Numbered from the stretch's first letter, positions 7,892 through 14,587 are shown. The stretch is 64,000 nucleotides of DNA from Salinispora tropica CNB-440 (GCF_000016425.1 NC_009380.1:1492144-1556143), one strand, 5' to 3'. Notes: generated from the sequence alone by a model not told the origin. A program made the numbers and translations.

Positions 7892-8360
7892 GTGGCGGCA
7901 AAAAAAGTGCTCACGGCTATTCTGACGGAGTCGCTCGCGGAGCGAGGGTTTCGTCGACGTGGGGACAGTTGGCATCGTCTCGGCCCTGACCTGTACTCCG
8001 TCGTCCACCTCCAGCCGTCGAGATGGGATTCGTCGTTCTACTTGAATCTCGGGTTTGCCCCGGCTGGTCGGGTAGTGCGGGGGTGGCTTCCTGAGTCAAA
8101 ATGCCTGGTCCGCTTCCGAGTTGAAGCCATCAAAAAGCTGTCTCCGGGGGATCTCCGGCTCTTGAATGGCGACGCGTTTAGTCACATGGGAGAGCATGAG
8201 TGGCGGGTGGGCCCTGGGGGGGGGGAGGGTTGTCAACCCAATCGTCGAAATACTCGACCACGCTACGGATCTTTCTGGGTTAAGGCATGTGCTCCAGGAC
8301 CAAATTTCGGAGCGCGTAATGGTGCATGCGGAAATGAGGAAGATTCTTAGCTTGCGGTAG
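7892..8360 (+). pseudogene. DUF4304-type immunity gene interrupted at a G10 tract
   Basis: It starts with GTG (VAAKKVLTAILTESLAERGFRRRGDSWHRL) behind AAGGATCT. The N-terminal half matches DUF4304 proteins (GFRRRGDSWHR, VVHLQPSRWDSSFYLNLGF), often immunity proteins of nuclease tips. At 8216-8225 there is a run of ten G. After it the first frame becomes unlike protein (CQPNRRNTRPRYG), while the next frame reads VVNPIVEILDHATDLSGL and ends at 8360. Removing one G would restore a ~155-residue protein. It could be phase variation, decay or a sequencing error; the sequence cannot separate these. Confidence 0.72.
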
Positions 8361-8477
8361 CTCGGAGGGTGGGCACCCTTGCATTGTTGATGCGATGCGA
8401 GAGCGTCGACGTTTGAATCCGAATAGCGATTACGCTGTGTAGCCGATGGCTCTACAGGTTCGTGGTTGTCGGCTTGC

Positions 8478-8501
8478 GTTGCCGTCGTGGTTGCCGTCAA
8501 C
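8478..8501 (+). repeat. Isolated copy of the 24-nt element
   Basis: Two GTTGCCGTC half-units 12 nt apart with GTG in place of the usual ACC spacer. It lies about 115 bp after the module 2 immunity gene. The surrounding stretch 8361-8689 shows no gene I can support. Confidence 0.75.
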
Positions 8502-8689
8502 AGGCGGGGAGATATGCAAGTACGTCGACGTAGGTAGACTATGTTTGAAGGGGCGAACGGATCGGTGGTGCGCCGCGCAGCGGTTTAGGCGTCGATCGCC
8601 GGAACCACTTCGTTGACGCCATGGTTCGTTCAGCGATCGTCGCGTCCTCGACACCGACTCGGTCGCGGCTGTCGGGCTCGGAGTTGCCG

Positions 8690-8892
8690 GCGTGCGCGCG
8701 GGGCCGGGACGGCTGTAGCGCGTGCGTGCAGCCCGGCGTCTGCCGGGCCGTCTTGATACCTGTAGAGCAGTTTTGAGCCAGTCGGATCTTGGCTGAGGGC
8801 CTTGGTCCGGCTGTGCTTCGGGTGCGGTTGCGGCTGCTGCGGGAGCGTTTGGCGGCGCTGGCGTCCAGTCTTCGTCGCTGGGACTGCCGTCT
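8690..8892 (+). repeat. R2 module-end repeat, full copy 1
   Basis: About 200 bp nearly identical to 9979-10181 over its last ~140 bp (from TCTTGATACCTG through CGTCCAGTCTTCGTCGCTGG). The repeat includes the hairpin terminator at 8731-8748. Its last ~90 bp may derive from coding sequence, because one frame reads as a helical RVRLRLLRERLAALASSLRR segment, but no intact gene is present. Confidence 0.88.
8731..8748 (+). terminator. Hairpin terminator in R2 copy 1
   Basis: Stem GCCCGGC / GCCGGGC with loop GTCT, followed by CGTCTTG. It is the counterpart of the hairpins at 7009 and 10014. Confidence 0.65.
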
Positions 8893-8992
8893 GCCTCCAC
8901 CGCCATGCTGAGCTGAGCGCGACGACACGTCTCGCCCCAATGGCACCGCTCATCGATGCCCTGGTCGCCGAAGAGCGCAGGTGTTTGCCCAG

Positions 8993-9165
8993 GTTGCCGT
9001 CACCGTTGCCGTCAACACCGATAAACTTCGATGCGGCGAGTTGGTGCCACCCACGAAGGGTCAGGTGAAACGCCATGAGAACGTAAGTTACGTTGCGTTA
9101 CGGGATGAAAATCCCACACGTACTATGTGCTCGCCGGCGACACCCCGGTCCTCGTGCACAACGAG
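8993..9165 (+). repeat. R1b module-start repeat, copy 1 (24-nt element at 8993-9016)
   Basis: Similar to 10985-11157. It comprises the 24-nt element, CACCGATA, TTCGATGC-GC-AGTT, AC-CACGAA-GG-CA-GTGAAAC, CACGTAAG-like text and TGAAAATCCCACAC, and then the HINT-tail codons. It marks the start of module 3. Confidence 0.88.
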
Positions 9166-9504
9166 GGTGGCGTGCCGGTGCCGCCGTTCGTAGATGGACA
9201 AGACTTCGAGTGGAGCATTCAAACGCCGAAGGGGAATGTTGGAATGCTCGCAGAAACAAGTGTGAGCGGGGGGCGCGTTACCCTCTCCAACATGGTGGTT
9301 TACGGTGATAGCCCGGAGCTGACCCGCGGATCTTTGGGCACGTCGACTATGTTGAAAGCCTTGCGTGGACAAATTGCGCCGGCTGCGGCTGCGCAGGGAT
9401 TTAATGAGCTGACGATCTCAGGAATTCGACTTACAGGGCCTGTTGGACACCGTCCCGACTTCACCCTGGACCTGAAAAAGTACGCTGGTGGTGGGGGGTG
9501 CTGA
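9127..9504 (+). CDS. Displaced toxin module 3: HINT tail plus unknown C-terminal domain
   Basis: It begins in the HINT terminus (HTYYVLAGDTPVLVHN) and continues for ~105 residues with DFEWSIQTPKGNVGM, VSGGRVTLSNMVVYGDS, STMLKALRGQIAPAAAAQGF, LTISGIRLTGPVGHRPDFT and an end KKYAGGGGC. The alternating strands and one long helix suggest a compact alpha/beta domain. I do not recognise the family and assign no activity. There is no start signal of its own. The stop overlaps the ATG of the next gene (TGATG), the usual toxin-immunity junction. Confidence 0.65.
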   Translation: MLAGDTPVLVHNEGGVPVPPFVDGQDFEWSIQTPKGNVGMLAETSVSGGRVTLSNMVVYGDSPELTRGSLGTSTMLKALRGQIAPAAAAQGFNELTISGIRLTGPVGHRPDFTLDLKKYAGGGGC

Positions 9505-9767
9505 TGCAACCGCAGGGACGATATGAGGCTGTACTTCAGGGTGCACGAGATCTGATTGACGGCGGCGAAAGTATGGAGTCTGCGCTTAGGTATATGAGGA
9601 GCGCGGGGTTGTCGCAGATTGAGTGTGTAAAGGCAGTAACATCGCTGATGGGTGGAAATCTTGGCCAAGCCAAGGAAATCGTTCACTTCAGCGAAACCTG
9701 GTCAGACACGAGGGCGTGGCAGGAGCAGCTTCATAAGGATTTGAGTGAGGGGTTGAGTGCAGAGTAG
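9504..9767 (+). CDS. Putative immunity protein for module 3, L7/L12 C-domain-like
   Basis: 87 residues from ATG 9504, which shares one base with the toxin stop; a GTG at 9498 is the alternative. GGGGGG lies just upstream. The middle of the protein (LSQIECVKAVTSLMGGNLGQAKEIVHFSETW) has the helix-strand-helix pattern of ribosomal protein L7/L12 C-terminal domains (EVIKxVRxxTGLGLKEAKxLV). Small L7/L12-like proteins occur as immunity proteins in actinobacterial polymorphic toxin loci. Position directly behind a toxin tip supports the call. No paralogue of L7/L12 function should be assumed. Confidence 0.65.
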   Translation: MQPQGRYEAVLQGARDLIDGGESMESALRYMRSAGLSQIECVKAVTSLMGGNLGQAKEIVHFSETWSDTRAWQEQLHKDLSEGLSAE

Positions 9768-9851
9768 CGGCGGCCAAACGGCAAACCGCTGAGCCGACCG
9801 GCAATGCGGAGAGCGGCCGGTGTGTGTACGGGCGCGCGGCTGTCTGCCCGG

Positions 9852-9875
9852 GTTGCCGTCACCGTTGCCGTCAGC
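9852..9875 (+). repeat. Isolated copy of the 24-nt element
   Basis: Two GTTGCCGTC half-units with ACC between them, ending AGC instead of AAC. It lies between the module 3 immunity gene and R2 copy 2. The segment 9768-10202 contains only repeats and a terminator. Confidence 0.8.
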
Positions 9876-9978
9876 AGCGGTCATAGATCGAAGACCAGCT
9901 ATTGCATGCAAGGATCATCGCTCGCGGCCGTGCTGGCCCGTTGAGGGGTGTCATGTTGGCGGTTCGGTTCTGATGGGC

Positions 9979-10181
9979 GTGCGCGCGGGGCCGTAGGCCT
10001 GAAGCGCGTGCGCGCGGCCCCGGCTTCGGCCGGGGCCGCTCTTGATACCTGTAGAGCAGTTTTGAGCCAGTCGGATCTTGGGCGAGGGCCTTGGTCCGGC
10101 TGTGCTTCGGGTGCGGTTGCGGCTGCTGCGGGAGCGTTTGGCGGCGCTGGCGTCCAGTCTTCGTCGCTGGGAACGCCGTCG
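9979..10181 (+). repeat. R2 module-end repeat, full copy 2
   Basis: It matches 8690-8892, being nearly identical from TCTTGATACCTG (10040) to the end of the block. It abuts the 3' end of the minus-strand antitoxin gene at 10203, which may have inserted beside it. Confidence 0.88.
10014..10039 (+). terminator. Perfect TTCG-loop hairpin terminator in R2 copy 2
   Basis: An 11-bp perfect stem (GCGGCCCCGGC / GCCGGGGCCGC) closes a TTCG loop and is followed by TCTTG. It may also help stop minus-strand transcripts leaving the HigA-like gene. Confidence 0.78.
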
Positions 10182-10202
10182 GATCTTGGTGTGTGGGTTG
10201 GG

Positions 10203-10520
10203 CTATGCGATGGCGGCGATGTTGCCGTCGTCGAAGTAGATGGCTTGGTGGAGGCGTCCGCCGAGGGCGGTGGCGTATCGGGCGACGATGTCTTGGCCGG
10301 AGATCTTGCCTTGTTCGATCTGGGAGATGCGGCCTTTGGTGACGCCCATGCGGTCGGCGACCTGCTGTTGGGTCAGGCCGCGAGTGCGGCGTACTTCGGC
10401 GAGTCGGTGTCCGACGACGGTGGCGAGGAGTTTCTGTTTGCCGTCTTCGACGGCTTGTTCGCCGCCGGCGCGTTCGACGTGGGTGGTGCGGATGTCGCTC
10501 CAGCGTGTGTAGCTGTTCAT
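10203..10520 (-). CDS. HigA-like antitoxin, XRE-family helix-turn-helix
   Basis: 105 residues from ATG 10520, with a strong AAGGAGG 9 nt upstream. The central helix-turn-helix (RRTRGLTQQQVADRMGVTKG, then RISQIEQGKI) is typical of Xre-type antitoxins. The N-terminal third (TRWSDIRTTHVERAGG) precedes it, as in HigA-like proteins paired with RelE/HigB toxins in toxin-first operons. The ATG overlaps the ancestral stop of the upstream toxin gene (ATGA), so the two were a coupled operon. The antitoxin frame is intact although the toxin is not. It probably represses its own promoter through the palindrome at 10888-10905. Confidence 0.85.
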   Translation of the reverse strand: MNSYTRWSDIRTTHVERAGGEQAVEDGKQKLLATVVGHRLAEVRRTRGLTQQQVADRMGVTKGRISQIEQGKISGQDIVARYATALGGRLHQAIYFDDGNIAAIA

Positions 10521-10880
10521 GGTTGTCGGTCCTCCTTGGCGCGTTCCTTGAGGTAGATCTCGTAGCGTTGCTCGGCCAGGGGGATCGCTTGGGGTGTACC
10601 ACTGTTGCCATCGTCCAGCTTTGTCTCCGGCGACGAGCAGGATGCTGGAGCGCCACGGGTCAAAGGCGAACAGGATGCGGACGGTGGCGGGGCGTAGCTC
10701 TTTGAGGTTAGCGAGGGCCGAGCCGTGGATCGTGTCGACCAGTGGCCGGCCGAGTCCTGGGCCGGCTTCGGCGAGTAGGTCGATGGCTTGCACGACACGG
10801 GCGTGGGTGAGGGGATCGAGGCCGTCCATCCACTCCTGTACCTCGTTGACGAGGTAGATCTCCCACTCGTCGGGGGCCAT
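10517..10880 (-). pseudogene. HigB/RelE-like toxin with a frameshift
   Basis: The ATG at 10880 opens a Gp49/HigB-like protein: EWEIYLVNEVQEWMDGL, LGRPLVDTIHGS, LKELRPATVRILFAFDP, ILLVAGDKAGRWQQWY. The expected ending AIPLAEQRYEIYLKERAKEDRQP occurs in the next frame and stops at 10517, overlapping the antitoxin ATG. An indel near 10591-10597 separates the parts. In the current sequence the first frame misses that stop and reads through in frame into the antitoxin, giving a 225-residue fusion. Family toxins are ribosome-dependent mRNA interferases. The shift probably inactivates the toxin. A sequencing error cannot be excluded. Confidence 0.8.
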
Positions 10881-10887
10881 CCCCGGA

Positions 10888-10905
10888 GTATAGCGGACGC
10901 TATAC
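10888..10905 (-). promoter_or_regulatory. Palindromic operator upstream of the HigBA-type operon
   Basis: A perfect inverted repeat GTATAGCG-GA-CGCTATAC lies 7 bp upstream of the toxin ATG on the minus strand. It includes TATACT-like -10 text, so a bound dimer would block the promoter. This is the expected placement for autoregulation by the HTH antitoxin. Confidence 0.7.
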
Positions 10906-10984
10906 CAGGCGTACTGGTGAGAGCGGGATGTGTTCGGCCTGGCGGAGCCGAGAGGCCCTGGGCTGTCGGTGGCGGTCTCTCCGG

Positions 10985-11157
10985 GTTGCCGTCACCGTCG
11001 CCGTCAACACCGATACGTTTCGATGCAGCAAGTTTGCGCTACACACGAAAGGCCAAGTGAAACACCATAAACACGTAAGTCACACTACGTAACAGGCTGA
11101 AAATCCCACACCAACTATGTGATCGCCGGCAACACGCCGGTCCTCGTACACAACTGC
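10985..11157 (+). repeat. R1b module-start repeat, copy 2 (24-nt element at 10985-11008)
   Basis: It matches 8993-9165 through the HINT-tail codons, with one T to C change in the second half of the 24-nt element. It marks the start of module 4. Confidence 0.88.
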
Positions 11158-11622
11158 CCTTCCAGGGGAGCTGCGGAAGCAACCGTTAGGATGCGGCATT
11201 ACACTAACTCTCGTGGTGCTGCTGGCATCCTGGATAGTGGTGTAATTAGAGCCAGTGACCAAAACAAGGTGTTCATGGTGCCCACGCGAGGGAAGCCGAT
11301 GCGTCCTCGGGACGCCGAGAATGAGCTGGGTGTCGGCAAGGGTCGCGGTCGGAAAGTCATTGAATTCGATTCGCCGGCCGGTAGGGTCAGCAAGGGATCT
11401 AACCCTACAATGGGTATCACCGAGTGGGTGGCCGATGGCGATTTGAAAATTTCTAACGCTAGGGCGGTCCGCTTCGTCGGTGGTGGGACCCTATCTCGCC
11501 TTCATGGGGACCTACCTGCCCTTTCAGCGTTCGGCGATGTGCGCTGGCATCTGTCCGTGTTGCCGTCACCGTTGCCGTCAACCAGGTCCTCTGCCGAGGG
11601 TCGACACGGCGCCGGTCGATGA
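11119..11622 (+). CDS. Displaced toxin module 4: HINT tail plus HYD1-type ADP-ribosyltransferase domain
   Basis: The HINT terminus (HTNYVIAGNTPVLVHN) is followed by VRMRHYTNSRGAAGILDSGVI, MVPTRGKPMRPRDAENELG, GRGRKVIEFDSP and ISNARAVRF. This order (RHYT, then residue-rich Pro/Arg segment, then VEF-like strand) is the pattern of HYD1-signature ADP-ribosyltransferase toxin tips. The domain seems to end near 11500. The frame then runs on into R1a copy 2 without a proper terminus, so the last ~35 residues are repeat-derived. No immunity gene separates it from the next module. It has no start signal of its own. Confidence 0.7.
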   Translation: MIAGNTPVLVHNCPSRGAAEATVRMRHYTNSRGAAGILDSGVIRASDQNKVFMVPTRGKPMRPRDAENELGVGKGRGRKVIEFDSPAGRVSKGSNPTMGITEWVADGDLKISNARAVRFVGGGTLSRLHGDLPALSAFGDVRWHLSVLPSPLPSTRSSAEGRHGAGR

Positions 11623-11733
11623 AGCGCCAGGTCAACGACATGCCGCTGTAGGGTACTTTCCGTGCAGGCAGTGGACATGCCACATGTACTATGTGTTGGC
11701 TGGCAGCACGCCGGCCCTCGTGTACAATTGCGG
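11540..11733 (+). repeat. R1a module-start repeat, copy 2 (24-nt element at 11559-11582)
   Basis: It matches 7387-7577 with roughly one difference in six to eight bases: CTGGCATCTGTCC, the 24-nt element, CAGGTCCT, CGGTCGATGAA, CAACGACATGCC, and then degenerate HINT-tail codons. It marks the start of module 5 and truncates module 4. Confidence 0.88.
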
Positions 11734-12035
11734 TACCTTCGATAACAAATTGCCGGGGCATTGGCTGGAGAATTGTCTGTTGCCGAACGCCTCGGCGTCA
11801 CGGTTTCGAGGCCCGGCTCATCTTCGTTTGATGCTGCGATGTTCAACCTAATTTCGTAGGGGGTCATGAAATCTCACATGCTGTTTTGAGTCGGGGAGCG
11901 CCCGTTCGCGCAGCAGGTGAGGCCGACATCGCAGGATCGTCGTCGGGCTATTTTGACTTGGATATTAACAATCACAGTGGAAATTTCCGGCCGTCTGCGG
12001 AAAGCCTGCAAATTGGTCGCGATGCGTTCGAGTGA
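11681..12035 (+). pseudogene. Displaced toxin module 5, frameshifted
   Basis: The HINT tail is degenerate (HMYYVLAGSTPALVYN) and is followed by NKLPGHWLE in one frame. LSVAERLGVTVSRPGSSSF then reads in a second frame. EISHAVLSRGAPVRAAGEAD, YFDLDINNHSGNFRP and AESLQIGRDAFE read in a third frame ending TGA at 12033-12035. The three pieces are in the order I associate with a common actinobacterial polymorphic-toxin tip (family name not recalled), with a short internal deletion. The toxin is therefore dead, while the overlapping downstream gene remains open. Confidence 0.7.
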
Positions 12036-12595
12036 GCGGGGATTGTGTTCTAGTGATTGATCTGGACGAGCTGACCGATTTGGATATCCGCGACCTTGCG
12101 ACCCTCCTCGTCGAGCAGACGCCTAGCTGGGAAGGGACGCCCCAGGGGCAATGGCGTTCCGTGCTTGAGCTTTTCACGTTGCGGTTGGCGTCTTCTGATC
12201 GGCAGATAGTAGCTCGGGAACTGTTTCTGCTGCGTGACGCATACGACGTGCTGATTGCGGCAGCGCAGCGCGACGGTGCTCTAGATGAGCGCGAGAGTAT
12301 TTTGCGCCGGGTTAATGTTCTCGTGGCTTTGGCGGAGAGTTCTACTGATGATCTGGAAGTAGATGATCTGGCGACGGCGGTAAAGCGGATGGTGTTGGAG
12401 GACCTTCCTATTGCGCTCGAACTGGCGTGGGCGAAGGCTCCATTCTGGCGCACATCGTCGACGGACGAGATTCGCGAGATGCGCTTTGCAAAGAATCTGT
12501 TGAGTCCGCTCAAGCCGATTGCAGAACGTGGTCTTAACTCGGATGATTCCGCGCAAGTCGATGCCTGGTTGGGACTGTTGCCGTCTCTTCCGTAG
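12032..12595 (+). CDS. Putative immunity protein for module 5
   Basis: 187 residues from a GTG that overlaps the toxin-remnant stop by four bases (GTGA). The sequence is strongly helical and acidic (LDELTDLDIRDLATLLVEQ, LAESSTDDLEVDDLATAVKRM), with a central LRDAYDVLIAAAQRDGALDERE. I do not recognise the domain. Coupling to a toxin tip and the intact frame support an immunity role, kept after the toxin decayed. Base composition is lower in G+C than the core genes. Confidence 0.65.
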   Translation: MSGDCVLVIDLDELTDLDIRDLATLLVEQTPSWEGTPQGQWRSVLELFTLRLASSDRQIVARELFLLRDAYDVLIAAAQRDGALDERESILRRVNVLVALAESSTDDLEVDDLATAVKRMVLEDLPIALELAWAKAPFWRTSSTDEIREMRFAKNLLSPLKPIAERGLNSDDSAQVDAWLGLLPSLP

Positions 12596-12634
12596 TGCGC
12601 TGTAATGCGGTCGCGGGCGCCGCTGTCGATGGGG

Positions 12635-12658
12635 GTTGCTGTCACGGTTGATGTCAGA
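12635..12658 (+). repeat. Degenerate copy of the 24-nt element
   Basis: GTTGCTGTCACGGTTGATGTCAG-like text, recognisable as two GTTGCCGTC half-units with substitutions. It is the rightmost trace of the module array. The stretch 12596-12727 has no gene. Confidence 0.5.
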
Positions 12659-12727
12659 TGATCAAGCACATAAAGGATTGTCGGTTTATGTCGTGACTGC
12701 TGTTGGCGGCTCGATACTGGCGGGCGT

Positions 12728-12988
12728 GCCCGCGGCCTGGCCGAGGCCGCCCCGGGCCTCCACGTCGAGATCACCGGCCTGCTCGGCATCTACACCGATT
12801 CCGCGCACGTCATCGTGTATGCCGACGGCGAAGTCCGGCAGACGCACCAGGCATGTGTGCGTCGGTGCGGTGACTCAGGCCAGGTCTGTCGGGCTGCGGG
12901 CACGGTGGAGGTATTGCAGTGTGGGGCACTACGACACTCGGCGAACTGGCCAGAGCCGGCGTCGTCGGTCACCAGCGGCGGATACTAA
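12728..12988 (+). pseudogene. NUDIX-hydrolase-like remnant
   Basis: One frame reads RGLAEAAPGLHVEITGLLGI, then YTDSAHVIVYADGEVRQ, which resembles the part of actinobacterial NUDIX proteins just after the Nudix box. The box itself (GX5EX7REUXEEXGU) and the N-terminus are missing. After VRQTHQ the frame loses similarity. It overlaps the 3' end of the ferredoxin gene on the other strand by a few bases and is probably a decayed fragment at the island edge. Confidence 0.45.
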
Positions 12989-13191
12989 CCGTCGCCTGGT
13001 TCCTCCACTACGGAGAGCGCGCCCGACGGGCAGAGTTCGACGGCCTCGCGCGCTCGTCGTGCGGCTTCGCCTTCCGGATGTTTGGTGACCAGCATGACGA
13101 TGCCGTCGTCGTGCTGGTCGAAGACGGTCGGGTCGGTCAGCACGCACTGGCCGGCTCCGATGCAGACGTCGGTGTTCGCCTCGATACGCAT
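12985..13191 (-). CDS. [3Fe-4S] ferredoxin, partner of the adjacent P450
   Basis: 68 residues from ATG 13191, chosen because GGAGG lies 5 nt upstream. An ATG at 13203, overlapping the P450 stop, is the alternative. Cysteines 10, 16 and 54 (VCIGAGQC...ELCPSG) match the three-Cys cluster of actinobacterial P450-associated ferredoxins, with Gly/Ala where a fourth Cys would sit. The gene follows the P450 directly in one operon and should carry electrons to it from a ferredoxin reductase encoded elsewhere. Confidence 0.93.
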   Translation of the reverse strand: MRIEANTDVCIGAGQCVLTDPTVFDQHDDGIVMLVTKHPEGEAARRAREAVELCPSGALSVVEEPGDG

Positions 13192-13202
13192 GTCGTCCTC
13201 CA

Positions 13203-14453
13203 TTACCAGGCGACCGGGAGTTCCTCGATGCCGTAGACGAACGCGTCGGATTTGAACGGGATGTCGTCGAGCGGTGCGGCCAGGCGGAGGGTGGGGATGC
13301 GGTGGAACAGCGTGTCGAACACGATGCGTAGCTCCATGCGGGCCAGGGTCTGGCCGATGCACTGGTGCGGGCCGAAGCCGAAGGCGACGTGGTGACGTGC
13401 GCCGCGTTCGAGGTCGAGCCGGTCGGGCTCTGCAAAGACCGTGGGGTCGCGGTCGGCGGCCAGCCCGGAGATGACGACCCCGTCGCCCGCGTTGATGGTG
13501 GTGTCGCCGAGTTGTACGTCTTCGGTAGCCACGCGGGCGGTGACGCTGTCGGCGATGGTGAAGTAGCGCAGCAACTCCTCGACGGCCAGCGGGGTTTTAT
13601 CCGGATCATCTTTGATGATGACCAGCTGGTCGGGATGTTGGAGGAGCCCAACGACACCGAGGGAGATCATGTTCGCCGTGGTTTCGTGACCGGCGACGAG
13701 CAGGAGGAAGGCCAGACTGACCATGCTCGCGCGATCGAAGGTGCCGTTGTCGCGGTGTTTGGCGATCTGCCGGCTGAGCAGGTCGTCGGTGGGGTCGGTG
13801 AGCTTGCGGTCGATCAGGGTGCCGAGGTAGGTGTTCAGCTCCTCCTGGATCCGTAGCCGAACCTCTGGTGGTGTGGTGTGGCGGAGTAAGGGGCCGGTGA
13901 GGCCCTGGAAGAAGTCGTGGTCGGCGTAGGGGACCCCGAGTAGCTCGCAGATGACCAACGATGGCACGGGCAGCGACAGCGCTTCGACCAAATCGACGGA
14001 GCGTTGCGGGGTGGCGAGCATCTCGTCGATGTGCTGGTCGACGATCTGCTGGATCCGTGGTCGCAGCCCGGCCATGCGCCGGACGGTGAACTCGCCCATC
14101 AGGGCCCGCCGCGTCTGGGCGTGCTCGGCACCATCCATGCCGAGCATGGAGGTGGGTTGGGACTGTAGCTGTGCCCTCGTCTCCGGGTCGGTGCTGACGA
14201 ACGGGAAGTTGTCTCTACGGCGGTCGGAGGAGAAGCGCCGGTCGGCCAGGACGGAGCGTCCTAGCTCGTGCCCGGCGATCCACCATGCCTCGCCGCCGTT
14301 TTTCAGGCGGACCTTGGCGATCGACGACTCTTCCCGGATCTGCTCGTATTCTGTGGGTGTGGTGAATGGGCATCCACGTTGGACGGGAAACTCGGCGTCG
14401 GTGAGCTGGCCGGAGGCGGTCCTGGTCGTAGCGATCGAGGCAGTCTCTGTCAT
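13203..14453 (-). CDS. Cytochrome P450
   Basis: 416 residues from ATG 14453, preceded by GAGGTG; a GTG at 14465 is a weaker alternative. Family motifs are all present: I-helix AGHETT, K-helix EELLR, and heme-binding GFGPHQCIGQ with Cys365 as thiolate ligand. The overall pattern (LGMDGAEHAQTRRALMGEFT, LLVAGHETTANM) resembles the bacterial CYP105/107-type group. The ferredoxin gene immediately downstream is its likely redox partner. No biosynthetic genes flank the pair, so the substrate is not predictable. Confidence 0.95.
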   Translation of the reverse strand: MTETASIATTRTASGQLTDAEFPVQRGCPFTTPTEYEQIREESSIAKVRLKNGGEAWWIAGHELGRSVLADRRFSSDRRRDNFPFVSTDPETRAQLQSQPTSMLGMDGAEHAQTRRALMGEFTVRRMAGLRPRIQQIVDQHIDEMLATPQRSVDLVEALSLPVPSLVICELLGVPYADHDFFQGLTGPLLRHTTPPEVRLRIQEELNTYLGTLIDRKLTDPTDDLLSRQIAKHRDNGTFDRASMVSLAFLLLVAGHETTANMISLGVVGLLQHPDQLVIIKDDPDKTPLAVEELLRYFTIADSVTARVATEDVQLGDTTINAGDGVVISGLAADRDPTVFAEPDRLDLERGARHHVAFGFGPHQCIGQTLARMELRIVFDTLFHRIPTLRLAAPLDDIPFKSDAFVYGIEELPVAW

Positions 14454-14587
14454 GGCGATCGTCACCTCGCAGAAGTGGACGTTGTTCCGCCGCTCGGCCT
14501 CAGGCTAGCCGGACGGTATTCGTCAGTCTATGCCCATGTGTCGATGATTTGGCTAGGTCGCGCGGTGGCTGATCTCCCGGTCTGGGT

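Noticed and set aside
9948-10556. A 202-codon plus-strand frame opposite the HigA-like gene
   Set aside because: It is a shadow of the antitoxin plus repeat R2; it lacks a ribosome-binding site, and the HTH is on the minus strand.
7387-12658. R1 elements as integron attC sites or CRISPR repeats
   Set aside because: They are not imperfect inverted repeats with attC core sites, spacing is irregular, and no integrase or cas gene is present.
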